NCBI RefSeq assembly: GCF_937967675.1
Contig: NZ_CALBSN010000054.1
Location: 1-40,337, forward strand
Reading direction: 5' to 3'
Origin: an uncultured Flavobacterium sp.
GTDB taxonomy: Bacteria; Bacteroidota; Bacteroidia; Flavobacteriales; Flavobacteriaceae
DNA length: 40,337 bases
Shown here: piece after piece, positions 8,004-15,840 of the stretch
Numbering within the stretch: position 1 is the stretch's first letter
Layout: each line of letters opens with the position of its first letter
Notes under the pieces: model-generated
Database searches by the model: none
What the model was told of the DNA's origin: nothing
Seen by the model: the letters and a program-made list of their open reading frames with translations, nothing else
Translations under genes and position numbers: made by a program

Positions 8004-8483
8004 ATGAACAAATCAATTTTACTTGTTTTATCTCTTGCTTTAGCTGTAGCATGTGGTAAAAAAGAAGCATCTGCTGAAGACAATTATCAGCCAGGTGGAG
8101 GTGAAGCAACAACAGAAGCTGCTGATCCAGCATCGTATGATCCAAAACGTGGTGAAGGAAAATTTGACACTGTTGAATTAGGAGCTACTTTAGACCAAGC
8201 TATGGCAAAAAAAGGTGAAGAAGTTGCAGGTGTAAAATGTGCATCATGTCACAAAACAACAGATGAAAAATTAGTTGGACCAGGTTGGAAAGGGGTTACA
8301 GAAAGAAGAACACCTCAATGGATTATGAATTTTATTACTAATCCAGATCCAATGATTGACAAAGATCCTGAGGTGCAAGCGCAATTGGAAATTTGTTTGG
8401 TTCGTATGCCTAATCAAGGTGTTTCTGATGATGAAGCTAGAGGAATTCTAGAGTATATGCGTAAAAATGACGGTGTGAAATAA
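8004..8483 (+). CDS. nosC: Mono-haem cytochrome c lipoprotein of the nos operon (NosC-like)
   Basis: Electron-carrier candidate for nitrous oxide reductase. Lipoprotein signal with lipobox AVAC, Cys17, then a low-complexity linker (residues 18-60) and a class I cytochrome c domain. The haem site is CASCH at residues 79-83 and the likely axial ligand is Met135 in VRMPNQG. As the first gene of the operon, right behind the dyad promoter and 61 bp before the nosZ start, it fits the small c-type cytochromes that precede nosZ in clade II nos clusters. The symbol is given by position and type; names vary between organisms. Confidence 0.85.
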   Translation: MNKSILLVLSLALAVACGKKEASAEDNYQPGGGEATTEAADPASYDPKRGEGKFDTVELGATLDQAMAKKGEEVAGVKCASCHKTTDEKLVGPGWKGVTERRTPQWIMNFITNPDPMIDKDPEVQAQLEICLVRMPNQGVSDDEARGILEYMRKNDGVK

Positions 8484-8544
8484 ACGTAAAAGGGTATTGT
8501 GTTAAGTGAAAGTAATACGATACCTTAATTTAACTACATATATC

Positions 8545-10524
8545 ATGAAAAATAAATTTGTACAGGCAGTTTTAGTAATTGCCCTAGGAAGTGCTTTGGT
8601 GACTTCCTGTAAACCAAAAAGCTCAGGAGATGCTGTAAGTGGCGATGCTGCTGAGAAGGCGTATGTTGCACCAGGAAAATACGATGAGTTTTACAATTTC
8701 GTTTCAGGTGGTTTTAGTGGACAATTAAGTGTTTACGGATTACCAAGCGGACGTTTATTCCGAGTTATTCCCGTATTTTCGGTTGACCCAGAAAAGGGTT
8801 GGGGATACAGCGAAGAAACAAAACCAATGTTAAATACCTCTCACGGATTTGTGCCTTGGGACGATTTACACCACACCGAAATGTCTCAAACTAACGGTGA
8901 AGTTGACGGTCGTTGGGTTTTTGGGAATGCTAACAATACACCGCGTATTGCTAGAATTGATTTAAAAACATTCAAAACGGCCGAAATTATTGAACTTCCA
9001 AACAGTGGAGGTAATCACTCTTCTCCATTCATTACAGAAAATACAGAATATGTGGTAGCGGGTACTCGTTTTAGTGTTCCTGCCGATTATTCTAATGGAG
9101 ACGTTCCAATCAACACTTATAAAGAAAATTACAAAGGACACATCAGTTTTGTAAGCGTGGATAAAAAATCAGGAGAAATGGATTTGGCTTTCCAAATTGT
9201 AACTCCAGGTGTAAACTTCGACCTTTCGCATGCTGGTAAAGGAAAATCGCACGGATGGTTCTTCTTCTCGTGCTACAACACAGAACAAGCCAACACATTG
9301 TTAGAAGTAAATGCTTCTCAAAAAGATAAAGACTTTATCATGGCAGTGAACTGGAAAAAAGCGGAAGAATATATCAAAGCTGGAAAAGGTAAAAAACAAA
9401 AAGTGAAATATGCACACAACACTTGGGATGAGCATACGCACTCTGCAAAATCTACTATGAAAGATGAAGTATTGGTTTTAGATGCTTCTGAATTAAAAGA
9501 TATTTGTTATATGATTCCTTGTCCAAAATCGCCTCACGGATGTGATGTCGATCCAACAGGTGAATTTATCGTAGGTTCTGGTAAATTAGCAGCTTTAATT
9601 CCTGTTTTTAGTTTTGATAAATTACAATCAGCTATCAAAGGGAAAAAATTTGAAGGCGACTATGGAGGAATACCAGTTGTGAAATATGAAGCAGCTTTAC
9701 ATGGTGAAGTTCAAAAACCAGGTTTAGGTCCATTACACACCGAATTTGACGGAAAAGGAAATGCCTATACGACTTTCTTCGTTTCTTCTGAAGTAGTGAA
9801 ATGGGATATTAAAACCTTAAAAGTTTTAGACCGTGTTCCAACGTATTATTCTGTAGGTCACTTATGTATTCCTGGTGGTGATAGTAAAAAACCATTTGGT
9901 AAATACTTAATTGCTTACAACAAAATTACAAAAGACCGTTATTTACCAACAGGTCCTGAATTAGCACAATCAGCACAAATATTTGATATTAGTGGCGATA
10001 AAATGAAGCTAATTTTAGATTTCCCAACCATTGGAGAGCCGCATTATGCACAAGCAGCTCCGGCAGATTTAATTCGAAACAATGGGCAGTTGAAATTCTA
10101 TAAATTAGATGATAACAAGCATCCTTATGCTGCAAAAGGCGAAAAAGAAGCCAAAGTGGTTAGAGAAGGAAACAAAGTGCATGTGTACATGACCTCTATC
10201 CGATCTCACTTTGCTCCTGATAATATTGAAGGTGTTTTCCTTGGTGATGAAGTATATTTCCACGTAACCAACTTAGAACAAGATTGGGATGTACCACACG
10301 GATTCGCTATCAAAGGTGCTAACAATGGTGAATTGTTAATCATGCCTGGAGAAACTACAACATTAAAATGGGTTCCAGATAGAGTAGGAACGTTCCCATT
10401 CTACTGTACCGACTTCTGTAGTGCATTACACCAAGAAATGCAAGGATACATTAGAGTATCTCCAAAAGGTTCAAATGTTCCATTACAATTTAGTTTAGGA
10501 ACAAACGTACCAGCAACAAAATAA
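8545..10524 (+). CDS. nosZ: Nitrous oxide reductase, clade II type, predicted lipoprotein
   Basis: Reduces N2O to N2 in the periplasm with a CuZ cluster and a CuA centre. I choose the ATG at 8545 (659 residues) over an in-frame GTG at 8506, because a clean export signal begins there. The signal ends LVTSC (Cys22), a lipobox, so it is Sec-exported and not Tat-exported: a clade II hallmark. CuZ-type histidines appear in DDLHHTEMS, DLSHAGKGKSHGW, WDEHTHS, SPHGCDVDPTG and GPLHTEFDGKG. The C-terminal CuA motif CTDFCSALHQEM supplies C621, C625, H629 and M632. It is followed by the usual nosL-D-F-Y maturation genes. Confidence 0.96.
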   Translation: MKNKFVQAVLVIALGSALVTSCKPKSSGDAVSGDAAEKAYVAPGKYDEFYNFVSGGFSGQLSVYGLPSGRLFRVIPVFSVDPEKGWGYSEETKPMLNTSHGFVPWDDLHHTEMSQTNGEVDGRWVFGNANNTPRIARIDLKTFKTAEIIELPNSGGNHSSPFITENTEYVVAGTRFSVPADYSNGDVPINTYKENYKGHISFVSVDKKSGEMDLAFQIVTPGVNFDLSHAGKGKSHGWFFFSCYNTEQANTLLEVNASQKDKDFIMAVNWKKAEEYIKAGKGKKQKVKYAHNTWDEHTHSAKSTMKDEVLVLDASELKDICYMIPCPKSPHGCDVDPTGEFIVGSGKLAALIPVFSFDKLQSAIKGKKFEGDYGGIPVVKYEAALHGEVQKPGLGPLHTEFDGKGNAYTTFFVSSEVVKWDIKTLKVLDRVPTYYSVGHLCIPGGDSKKPFGKYLIAYNKITKDRYLPTGPELAQSAQIFDISGDKMKLILDFPTIGEPHYAQAAPADLIRNNGQLKFYKLDDNKHPYAAKGEKEAKVVREGNKVHVYMTSIRSHFAPDNIEGVFLGDEVYFHVTNLEQDWDVPHGFAIKGANNGELLIMPGETTTLKWVPDRVGTFPFYCTDFCSALHQEMQGYIRVSPKGSNVPLQFSLGTNVPATK

Positions 10525-10533
10525 ATTTTTAAC

Positions 10534-10565
10534 AAAAGGGGCAAAGTAACTTTTGTCCCTTTTTT
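10534..10565 (+). terminator. Hairpin with T-run directly after nosZ
   Basis: Bases 10534-10545 (AAAAGGGGCAAA) pair with 10552-10563 in a 12-bp stem with one G-U pair, with T-run 10560-10565. The next gene of the nos operon starts only 12 bp later with no convincing promoter between, so this probably works as a partial terminator or 3' stabiliser that gives more nosZ than maturation-factor mRNA. Confidence 0.7.
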
Positions 10566-10577
10566 AAACTCAATTGT

Positions 10578-11171
10578 ATGGAAACTACAAAACTTGCTTT
10601 AGTTTCAAAAATCTTTTTATTTATCATCGCAGGATTGTTTATAGGTTCTTTATTTGTGCCTATGTGGCAAATCGATTTAGATGCGCCGCAATATCCTGAA
10701 GGATTAGTTTTAAAATTACATGCTAATAAAATTGGTGGTGATGTAGAAATCATAAATGGTTTAAATCATTACATCGGAATGGCAACTTTACATACCGAGA
10801 ATTTTATCGAATTCAAAATTTTGCCTTATATTGTTGGTGCTTTTTCATTAATTTCTATTCTGTTAATATTTATCAATAACAGAAAATTTGTTTTAGCATT
10901 TTTCGCAACATTTGTGCTTTTCGTTATCTTAGCGGGACTAGATTTTTACCGCTGGAATTACGAATACGGACACAATTTAGATCCGAATGCTGCTATTAAA
11001 GTACCAGGAATGGCCTATCAACCCCCATTAATTGGATACAAACAATTATTGAATTTTGGAGCTTATTCGATTCCAGATATCGGAGGATGGATGTTAATTG
11101 GTGCAGGTGTAATGCTATTTTATATTGTATTTAAAGAATTCAACTTATTCAAAAGAAAACAAACTATTTAG
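10578..11171 (+). CDS. Conserved-type membrane protein between nosZ and nosL
   Basis: 197 residues with an N-terminal membrane helix (about 8-28), then a periplasmic loop with WQIDLDAPQYPEGL and GLNHYIGMATLH, and about three more helices in the C-terminal two thirds. A gene of this size and place is regular in clade II nos operons, but I know no proven function. The loop histidines and methionines would suit copper delivery or assembly of NosZ, which is inference. It is 3 bp from nosL, so they are cotranscribed. Confidence 0.75.
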   Translation: METTKLALVSKIFLFIIAGLFIGSLFVPMWQIDLDAPQYPEGLVLKLHANKIGGDVEIINGLNHYIGMATLHTENFIEFKILPYIVGAFSLISILLIFINNRKFVLAFFATFVLFVILAGLDFYRWNYEYGHNLDPNAAIKVPGMAYQPPLIGYKQLLNFGAYSIPDIGGWMLIGAGVMLFYIVFKEFNLFKRKQTI

Positions 11172-11173
11172 TT

Positions 11174-11599
11174 ATGAAAAAGATTGTACTTTTATTTTCG
11201 TCGCTTTTTATGATTGCTTGCGTTTCTAACGAACCAAAACCTATCAAATTAAATGTAGATACTTGCGAATTCTGCAAAATGACCATTTCAAACGGAAAAT
11301 TTGGAGCTGAATTATTAACCAAAAAAGGACGCTACTACAAATTTGATGATTTGTCTTGCATGTTGTTATACGCAAAAGAAAATACGAATGTTCAAGTGCA
11401 ATCTTTCTTTGTTAACGATTACGCAAAAGACAATACTTTAATTCCAGCCGAGCAAAGTTTTTACTTGCGCGGAGGTTCGATAAATTCTCCTATGCGAGGC
11501 AATTTTGCAGCATTTGCATCTGATAAAGACCAAGACAATTTTCAAAAACAACTTGATGCCAAAATGGTAACTTGGGAACAAGTTTTCACAATGTATTAA
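11174..11599 (+). CDS. nosL: NosL copper chaperone lipoprotein
   Basis: Outer/periplasmic lipoprotein that binds Cu(I) and helps metallate the NosZ CuZ site. The signal peptide ends with a lipobox, Cys16. The mature protein starts with the diagnostic NosL motif CEFCKM (C31, C34, M36), followed by GRYYKFDDLSCML and the conserved late segment GGSINSPMRGNFAAF. 141 residues is normal. The stop overlaps the nosD start by one base (TAATG), indicating translational coupling. Confidence 0.93.
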   Translation: MKKIVLLFSSLFMIACVSNEPKPIKLNVDTCEFCKMTISNGKFGAELLTKKGRYYKFDDLSCMLLYAKENTNVQVQSFFVNDYAKDNTLIPAEQSFYLRGGSINSPMRGNFAAFASDKDQDNFQKQLDAKMVTWEQVFTMY

Positions 11600-12831
11600 T
11601 GAAAAAAATTAGTTTCATAGTATTCCTATTGTTTTTTTCAATTGGGAAAGCGGCTACTATTCAGGTAGGTGCTAACTTTCCAGTAAAGAAAATCAAGCAA
11701 GCCCTTGCATTAGCAAAAGATGGTGATACGATTCTTGTACATTCGGGCATTTATAAAGAGGGAACGATTTTAATCAATAAAAAGATTTATTTTATTGGTA
11801 AGAACTTCCCTGTTTTAGATGGCCAACATAAAAAAGAAGTATTGTCTATCAACGCCAATGATGTGGTAGTAAAAGGATTCAAAGTAATTAATTCAGGTCA
11901 CGCTGCTTTAAATGATCCTTGTGGAATTCGCGTTTATGATAAAAATGATGTCACAATTCAAGGGAACATTCTCGATAACAATTTCTTTGGAATTTACCTT
12001 CAAAACAGTACAAATTGTATCGTTAAGAATAATATAATTAAAGCTTACGGTAAAGCTGAACAGTTAATTGGAAATGGAATTCACTGTTGGAAAAGTTCAA
12101 ATTTACAAATCATCGGAAATAAAATCACAGGTCATCGCGATGGCATTTATTTTGAATTTGTAACCCAATCGGTTATTTGGAGAAATATCTCTAACAATAA
12201 CGTTCGTTACGGATTACATTTTATGTTTTCTAATGATGATGCTTACATAACCAATGTTTTCAAGAACAATGGAGCAGGAGTAGCTGTTATGTTTACCAAA
12301 AACGTGAAAATGTTTAATAATTATTTTGAGGAAAATTGGGGCGATTCGGCTTACGGATTGTTACTAAAAGAAATCTCCGATAGTTACATTTTTAATAATC
12401 GTTTTGCTCGAAATACCTCGGGAATCTACATGGAAGGAACATCTCGAATCAAAGTTGAAAAAAATAGTTTCGAATCGAATGGTTGGGGCATGAAAATCCA
12501 AGCGAGTTGCATGGAAAACGAAATCATAAATAATAATTTCTTGAAAAACACTTTCGATATTAGTACCAATGGAAGTTTGGTTTTAAATACGTTCAATGCG
12601 AATTATTGGGACAAATACGAAGGCTACGATTTGGACAAAGATGGAATGGGAGATGTTCCGTATCATCCGCTGAGTTTATTCGCGGTGTTAACTGAAAACA
12701 CGCCTTCCGCCATGCTGTTATATCGGAGTTTTATGATTACGCTGTTAGATAAATCTGAAAAAGTATTACCCAGTATAACACCTGATAATTTTGTAGATAA
12801 TAAGCCTTTAATGAAGTCACTGCCGCTATGA
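11599..12831 (+). CDS. nosD: NosD, periplasmic beta-helix protein for NosZ maturation
   Basis: 410 residues from the ATG at 11599; an in-frame ATG at 11572 is rejected because it lies in nosL and would spoil the signal peptide (MKKISFIVFLLFF..., cleavage likely after GKA). The body is a right-handed parallel beta-helix of the NosD/CASH type, with repeated N-rich turns such as NNFFGIYLQNS and NNRFARNTSGIYMEG. With NosF and NosY it forms an ABC-type complex that delivers sulfur/copper for CuZ assembly. The near-C-terminal NYWDKYEGYDLDKDGMGD is characteristic of NosD. It overlaps nosF by 4 bp. Confidence 0.94.
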   Translation: MKKISFIVFLLFFSIGKAATIQVGANFPVKKIKQALALAKDGDTILVHSGIYKEGTILINKKIYFIGKNFPVLDGQHKKEVLSINANDVVVKGFKVINSGHAALNDPCGIRVYDKNDVTIQGNILDNNFFGIYLQNSTNCIVKNNIIKAYGKAEQLIGNGIHCWKSSNLQIIGNKITGHRDGIYFEFVTQSVIWRNISNNNVRYGLHFMFSNDDAYITNVFKNNGAGVAVMFTKNVKMFNNYFEENWGDSAYGLLLKEISDSYIFNNRFARNTSGIYMEGTSRIKVEKNSFESNGWGMKIQASCMENEIINNNFLKNTFDISTNGSLVLNTFNANYWDKYEGYDLDKDGMGDVPYHPLSLFAVLTENTPSAMLLYRSFMITLLDKSEKVLPSITPDNFVDNKPLMKSLPL

Positions 12832-13550
12832 TTGAGATAAAAGAATTGCAGAAAAAGTTTGGAAAATTTGAAGTTTTAAAGAACATCAATCTTTCTTGTA
12901 AAAAAGGAGAATGTATCGCTTTAATTGGTCCGAATGGTTGTGGAAAAACCACTTTGATAAAGTCGGTTTTGGGAATGGTTTTACCCGATTCGGGTACGAT
13001 TCATTTTAATGGAAATTCCGTTTTAGGTGAGTATTTGTATCGCGAAAAAATTGGATACATGCCACAAATTGGACGATATCCCGATAACATGACAATTGGT
13101 CAAATTATCGAAATGATAAAAAAGATTCGAAATTCAGCAGATGATTTGGATGAAGATTTGCTACACGCTTTCGAATTAGAAAAAATGTTCGACAAGCAAA
13201 TGCGCACTTTATCTGGTGGAACAACTCAAAAAGTAAGTGCTGTCCTAGCTTTTCTTTTTAATCCAGATGTGTTGATCTTAGACGAACCTACCGCTGGTTT
13301 AGATCCTTTAGCAGCTGAGGTTTTGAAAGAAAAAATCATCAAAGAGAAAGAAAAAGGAAAATTGATTTTGATTACGTCGCATTTACTAAGTGAATTGGAT
13401 GATTTAATTACCGAAATCATTTTTATGCAAGAAGGGAAAGTACATTTTCATCAAAAAGTAGAAGAATTAAAAACGACTACTGGCGAAGAAAAAATTTCAA
13501 AAGCGATTGCCAAAATTTTAAAGAACAAACAAAATGAACCGAATCATTAA
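12828..13550 (+). CDS. nosF: NosF, ABC transporter ATPase
   Basis: Cytoplasmic ATPase of the NosDFY complex. Walker A GPNGCGKTT is at residues 34-42, the signature LSGGTTQKV starts at 128 and Walker B VLILDEP ends at 152-154, with a D-loop (GLDP) behind. 240 residues is slightly short of typical NosF. ATGA overlap with nosD and a 17-bp overlap with nosY show a tightly packed operon. Confidence 0.94.
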   Translation: MIEIKELQKKFGKFEVLKNINLSCKKGECIALIGPNGCGKTTLIKSVLGMVLPDSGTIHFNGNSVLGEYLYREKIGYMPQIGRYPDNMTIGQIIEMIKKIRNSADDLDEDLLHAFELEKMFDKQMRTLSGGTTQKVSAVLAFLFNPDVLILDEPTAGLDPLAAEVLKEKIIKEKEKGKLILITSHLLSELDDLITEIIFMQEGKVHFHQKVEELKTTTGEEKISKAIAKILKNKQNEPNH

Positions 13551-14301
13551 AATAATATTATCTGACATTATCCGAAACAAAATTGTTTTGGCTTACACGT
13601 TGATTTTGTCTATTTTATCTTGGAGTTCTTTTGCATTGGAAGACAATTCAGCAAAAGGATTACTAACGATTTTGAATGTGATTTTATTCACAGTTCCGTT
13701 GGTTTCCATTTTATTCGCTACAATTTATTTGTACAATAGTGCTGAATTTATAGAACTTTTACTAAGTCAACCCATCAAAAGAAGAAAGATTTGGTTGAGT
13801 TTATTTTTTGGATTATCAACGGCGATGGTTTTTGCGTTTTTTATAGGTGCAGGAATTCCATTGCTAATCAATTCGCCTGATAGTATTGGTTTTATGATGT
13901 TACTCAACGGTTGTTTGATTTCCATAATATTTGTTGCATTGGCATTTTTGAGTTCGATTTTAACCCGAGATAAAGCAAAAGGAATTGGTTTAGCCATAAT
14001 GATTTGGTTGTATTTCGCACTATTATTCGACGGAATGGTTTTGTTTTTGCTCTTCCAATTAGCCGAATATCCTATCGAAAACATGATGGTTGGTATCACC
14101 GCTTTTAGTCCAATAGACTTAGCTCGAATTCAAATTCTTTTGCATTTAGATGTTTCTGCCATGATGGGATATACGGGAGCAATTTTTAAAGATTTCTTTG
14201 GAACTTCGGTTGGATTGGTAGTCTCATTTGTTTTGTTGAGTTTGTGGGCGATAATTCCGTTTTTCATTTCGATGCGAAAATTCAACAAGAAAGATTTGTA
14301 A
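13534..14301 (+). CDS. nosY: NosY, ABC transporter permease
   Basis: 255 residues, six predicted membrane helices with the ABC-2 permease pattern seen in NosY: a first helix at about 20-36, the loop LLSQPIKRRKIW, and the last helix at about 225-245. It forms the membrane part of the NosDFY machine that passes a sulfur compound and/or copper help to apo-NosZ. It overlaps nosF and is followed 23 bp later by a truncated haemoglobin gene, apparently still in the same transcript. Confidence 0.9.
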   Translation: MNRIIKIILSDIIRNKIVLAYTLILSILSWSSFALEDNSAKGLLTILNVILFTVPLVSILFATIYLYNSAEFIELLLSQPIKRRKIWLSLFFGLSTAMVFAFFIGAGIPLLINSPDSIGFMMLLNGCLISIIFVALAFLSSILTRDKAKGIGLAIMIWLYFALLFDGMVLFLLFQLAEYPIENMMVGITAFSPIDLARIQILLHLDVSAMMGYTGAIFKDFFGTSVGLVVSFVLLSLWAIIPFFISMRKFNKKDL

Positions 14302-14324
14302 TTGTTATTTAATCAAATTACAAA

Positions 14325-14696
14325 ATGAAAACAGATATTAGAAATAGAAAAGATATTGAACTTTTAGTCGATACATTTTATGATAAAATCAAAACTGATG
14401 CAGTTATCGGTTTTCTGTTTACCGAAATTGCCCAGGTGAATTGGGAAACTCATTTGCCTAGAATGTACGATTTTTGGGAAAACATCTTGTTCTATACCGG
14501 AAATTACAACGGAAGTCCCATGCAAGTCCATAAAGATTTACACAGCAAATGTCCGATGAAACCAGAACATTTTGAGCATTGGGTAATCGTATTCACCACA
14601 ACAGTTGATGAATTATTCGAAGGCGAAAAAGCAATCGAAATCAAAGAAAGAGCACTCAATATAGCCAATGTTATCATGTATAAAACGTTAGCGTAA
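14325..14696 (+). CDS. Truncated haemoglobin, group III
   Basis: 123-residue 2-on-2 globin. Helix B has FYDKI with a B10 tyrosine, the E-helix region reads MYDFWENILFY, and HFEHW near residues 82-86 is the group III pattern covering the proximal histidine region and the G8 tryptophan. Cytoplasmic haem protein expected to bind O2 or NO. At the end of the nos operon it probably detoxifies or senses NO during denitrification. It overlaps the next gene by one base (TAATG). Confidence 0.88.
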   Translation: MKTDIRNRKDIELLVDTFYDKIKTDAVIGFLFTEIAQVNWETHLPRMYDFWENILFYTGNYNGSPMQVHKDLHSKCPMKPEHFEHWVIVFTTTVDELFEGEKAIEIKERALNIANVIMYKTLA

Positions 14697-15139
14697 TGTA
14701 TCACCATTTTTTATTAATCATTCATTTATTAGCTGCAACCATTTGGATAGGAGGACATCTTATTTTAACGACTCGTTATTTACCTGAAGCTATCAAAACT
14801 AAAGATTTAGAGAAACTTAAAACATTTAAAGATAAATTTGAACCAATCGGAATGCCTTCTTTAATTACGCTTGTGATTACTGGAATCTTAATGGCTTACG
14901 ATTATGATGTTACCATTACCAAATGGTTTTCCTTCTCAAACGGAATTGAAAAAGTAATTTCCATCAAACTAATTTTATTTATTACTTCTTTAACATTAGC
15001 TATTTCAGCTCAACTTTTTATTTTTCCAAAACTTACGCCTAAACGATATCATTACGTTACGATTCTTATCATAGTAGTAACTTTGATTGCTATTTCAATG
15101 CTGGTTTTAGGTTCCTTAATTCGATTAGGAGGGTTATAA
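14696..15139 (+). CDS. CopD-like four-helix membrane protein
   Basis: 147 residues with four hydrophobic helices. The first helix contains HLLAATIWIGGHL, typical of CopD/YcnJ-like or related haem/copper membrane proteins of this size. Histidines H3, H4, H10 and H21 lie at the first helix. It is coupled to the globin gene by a one-base overlap and ends the operon, before a bidirectional terminator. Possible roles are copper transport for NosZ or haem-linked redox; the sequence does not decide. Confidence 0.7.
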   Translation: MYHHFLLIIHLLAATIWIGGHLILTTRYLPEAIKTKDLEKLKTFKDKFEPIGMPSLITLVITGILMAYDYDVTITKWFSFSNGIEKVISIKLILFITSLTLAISAQLFIFPKLTPKRYHYVTILIIVVTLIAISMLVLGSLIRLGGL

Positions 15140-15142
15140 AAT

Positions 15143-15175
15143 AAAAAGCGTAAACTGTTAAAGTCTACGCTTTTT
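15143..15175. terminator. Bidirectional terminator between the nos operon and the fasciclin gene
   Basis: AAAAAGCGTA (15143-15152) and TACGCTTTTT (15166-15175) form a perfect 10-bp stem with a 13-base loop. It carries Ts on the + strand and As on the left side, so it can end transcription of the + strand operon and of the convergent fasciclin gene ending at 15208. Confidence 0.88.
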
Positions 15176-15207
15176 ACCTTTATAAATGATGAATTAATAA
15201 TTGTTTT

Positions 15208-15762
15208 TTATTTTGGAAGTAAAACGTCGCCAATTACATGGATTATACCATTTGATGTTTCAATGGAAGCCACAATTTCAGAACCGTTTACGAATGTTTT
15301 TCCGTCTTTTTTAGTGATTTTTACTTTTCCACCAAATACCATATCAAACTCTTGTCCGTCTTGCATGTATTCTGCTTTCAACGAACCTACATACGTATGA
15401 TAGCCTAAAATGTTTTCTAAATCGCCTTTTTTCTCAGGTTTTAATAACCCTTCTACGGTTCCTGCAGGTAATTTATCAAAAGCAGCATTGGTTGGTGCAA
15501 ATACAGTAAATGGTCCAGCGTTACTTAATGAAGTTACTAATCCTGCAGCTTTTACTGCTGTAACTAATGTAGTGTGATCTTTGCTTCCAATTGCAGTTTG
15601 CACAATGTTTGGATTTGATGTTGCATCTACTACATTTTCTTGTCCTCCAGTTGGTACTTCTGTAGATTCTGATGTTTGTTCTGATGCTGTTTCTTCGCCT
15701 TGTTTACATCCAAAGGTGATTAGTAAACTGGCTAACAATAAAGTTTTAATGGAATTTTTCAT
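15208..15762 (-). CDS. Fasciclin (FAS1) domain lipoprotein
   Basis: 184 residues with a lipobox ending at Cys19 and an acidic, Ser/Thr-rich linker to about residue 45. One FAS1 domain (about 50-183) follows, with the canonical FTVFAPTNAAFDKLP box and the late GIIHVIGDVLLPK. Such small FAS1 lipoproteins are adhesion or surface proteins; a role in denitrification is not known. However, the upstream region holds a degenerate copy of the dyad promoter found before the nos and copper operons, so it may be coexpressed. It is transcribed towards the nos operon and shares its terminator. Confidence 0.88.
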   Translation of the reverse strand: MKNSIKTLLLASLLITFGCKQGEETASEQTSESTEVPTGGQENVVDATSNPNIVQTAIGSKDHTTLVTAVKAAGLVTSLSNAGPFTVFAPTNAAFDKLPAGTVEGLLKPEKKGDLENILGYHTYVGSLKAEYMQDGQEFDMVFGGKVKITKKDGKTFVNGSEIVASIETSNGIIHVIGDVLLPK

Positions 15763-15783
15763 AATTTGAATAATTTATACACA

Positions 15784-15827
15784 CAAAGTACTTGATTATC
15801 TGCTCATTATTTTATGCGTAGAATCAT
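15784..15827 (-). promoter_or_regulatory. Weak dyad and -7 box for the fasciclin gene
   Basis: ATGCGTAGAATCAT at 15814-15827 has one intact half (ATCAT) and one degenerate half, inside a wider inverted repeat TTTTATG...CATAAAA (15811-15830). The minus-strand box GTACTTTG (15791-15784) resembles TAnnTTTG weakly. The spacing, 36.5 bp from dyad centre to box end, is the same as at the stronger sites, which is the main reason to list it. Confidence 0.45.
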
Positions 15828-15840
15828 AAAAAATACTTTT

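Noticed and set aside
7807..8007. Open reading frame of 66 codons before nosC
   Set aside because: It runs through the terminator hairpin, the dyad and the promoter of nosC, and its product is a low-complexity hydrophobic string without family resemblance.
8506..8544. GTG start for nosZ
   Set aside because: It would put 13 polar residues before a good lipoprotein signal; the ATG at 8545 gives a normal export signal.
11572..11598. Upstream ATG for nosD
   Set aside because: It lies within nosL and disrupts the signal peptide; the TAATG overlap at 11597-11601 is the usual coupling pattern.
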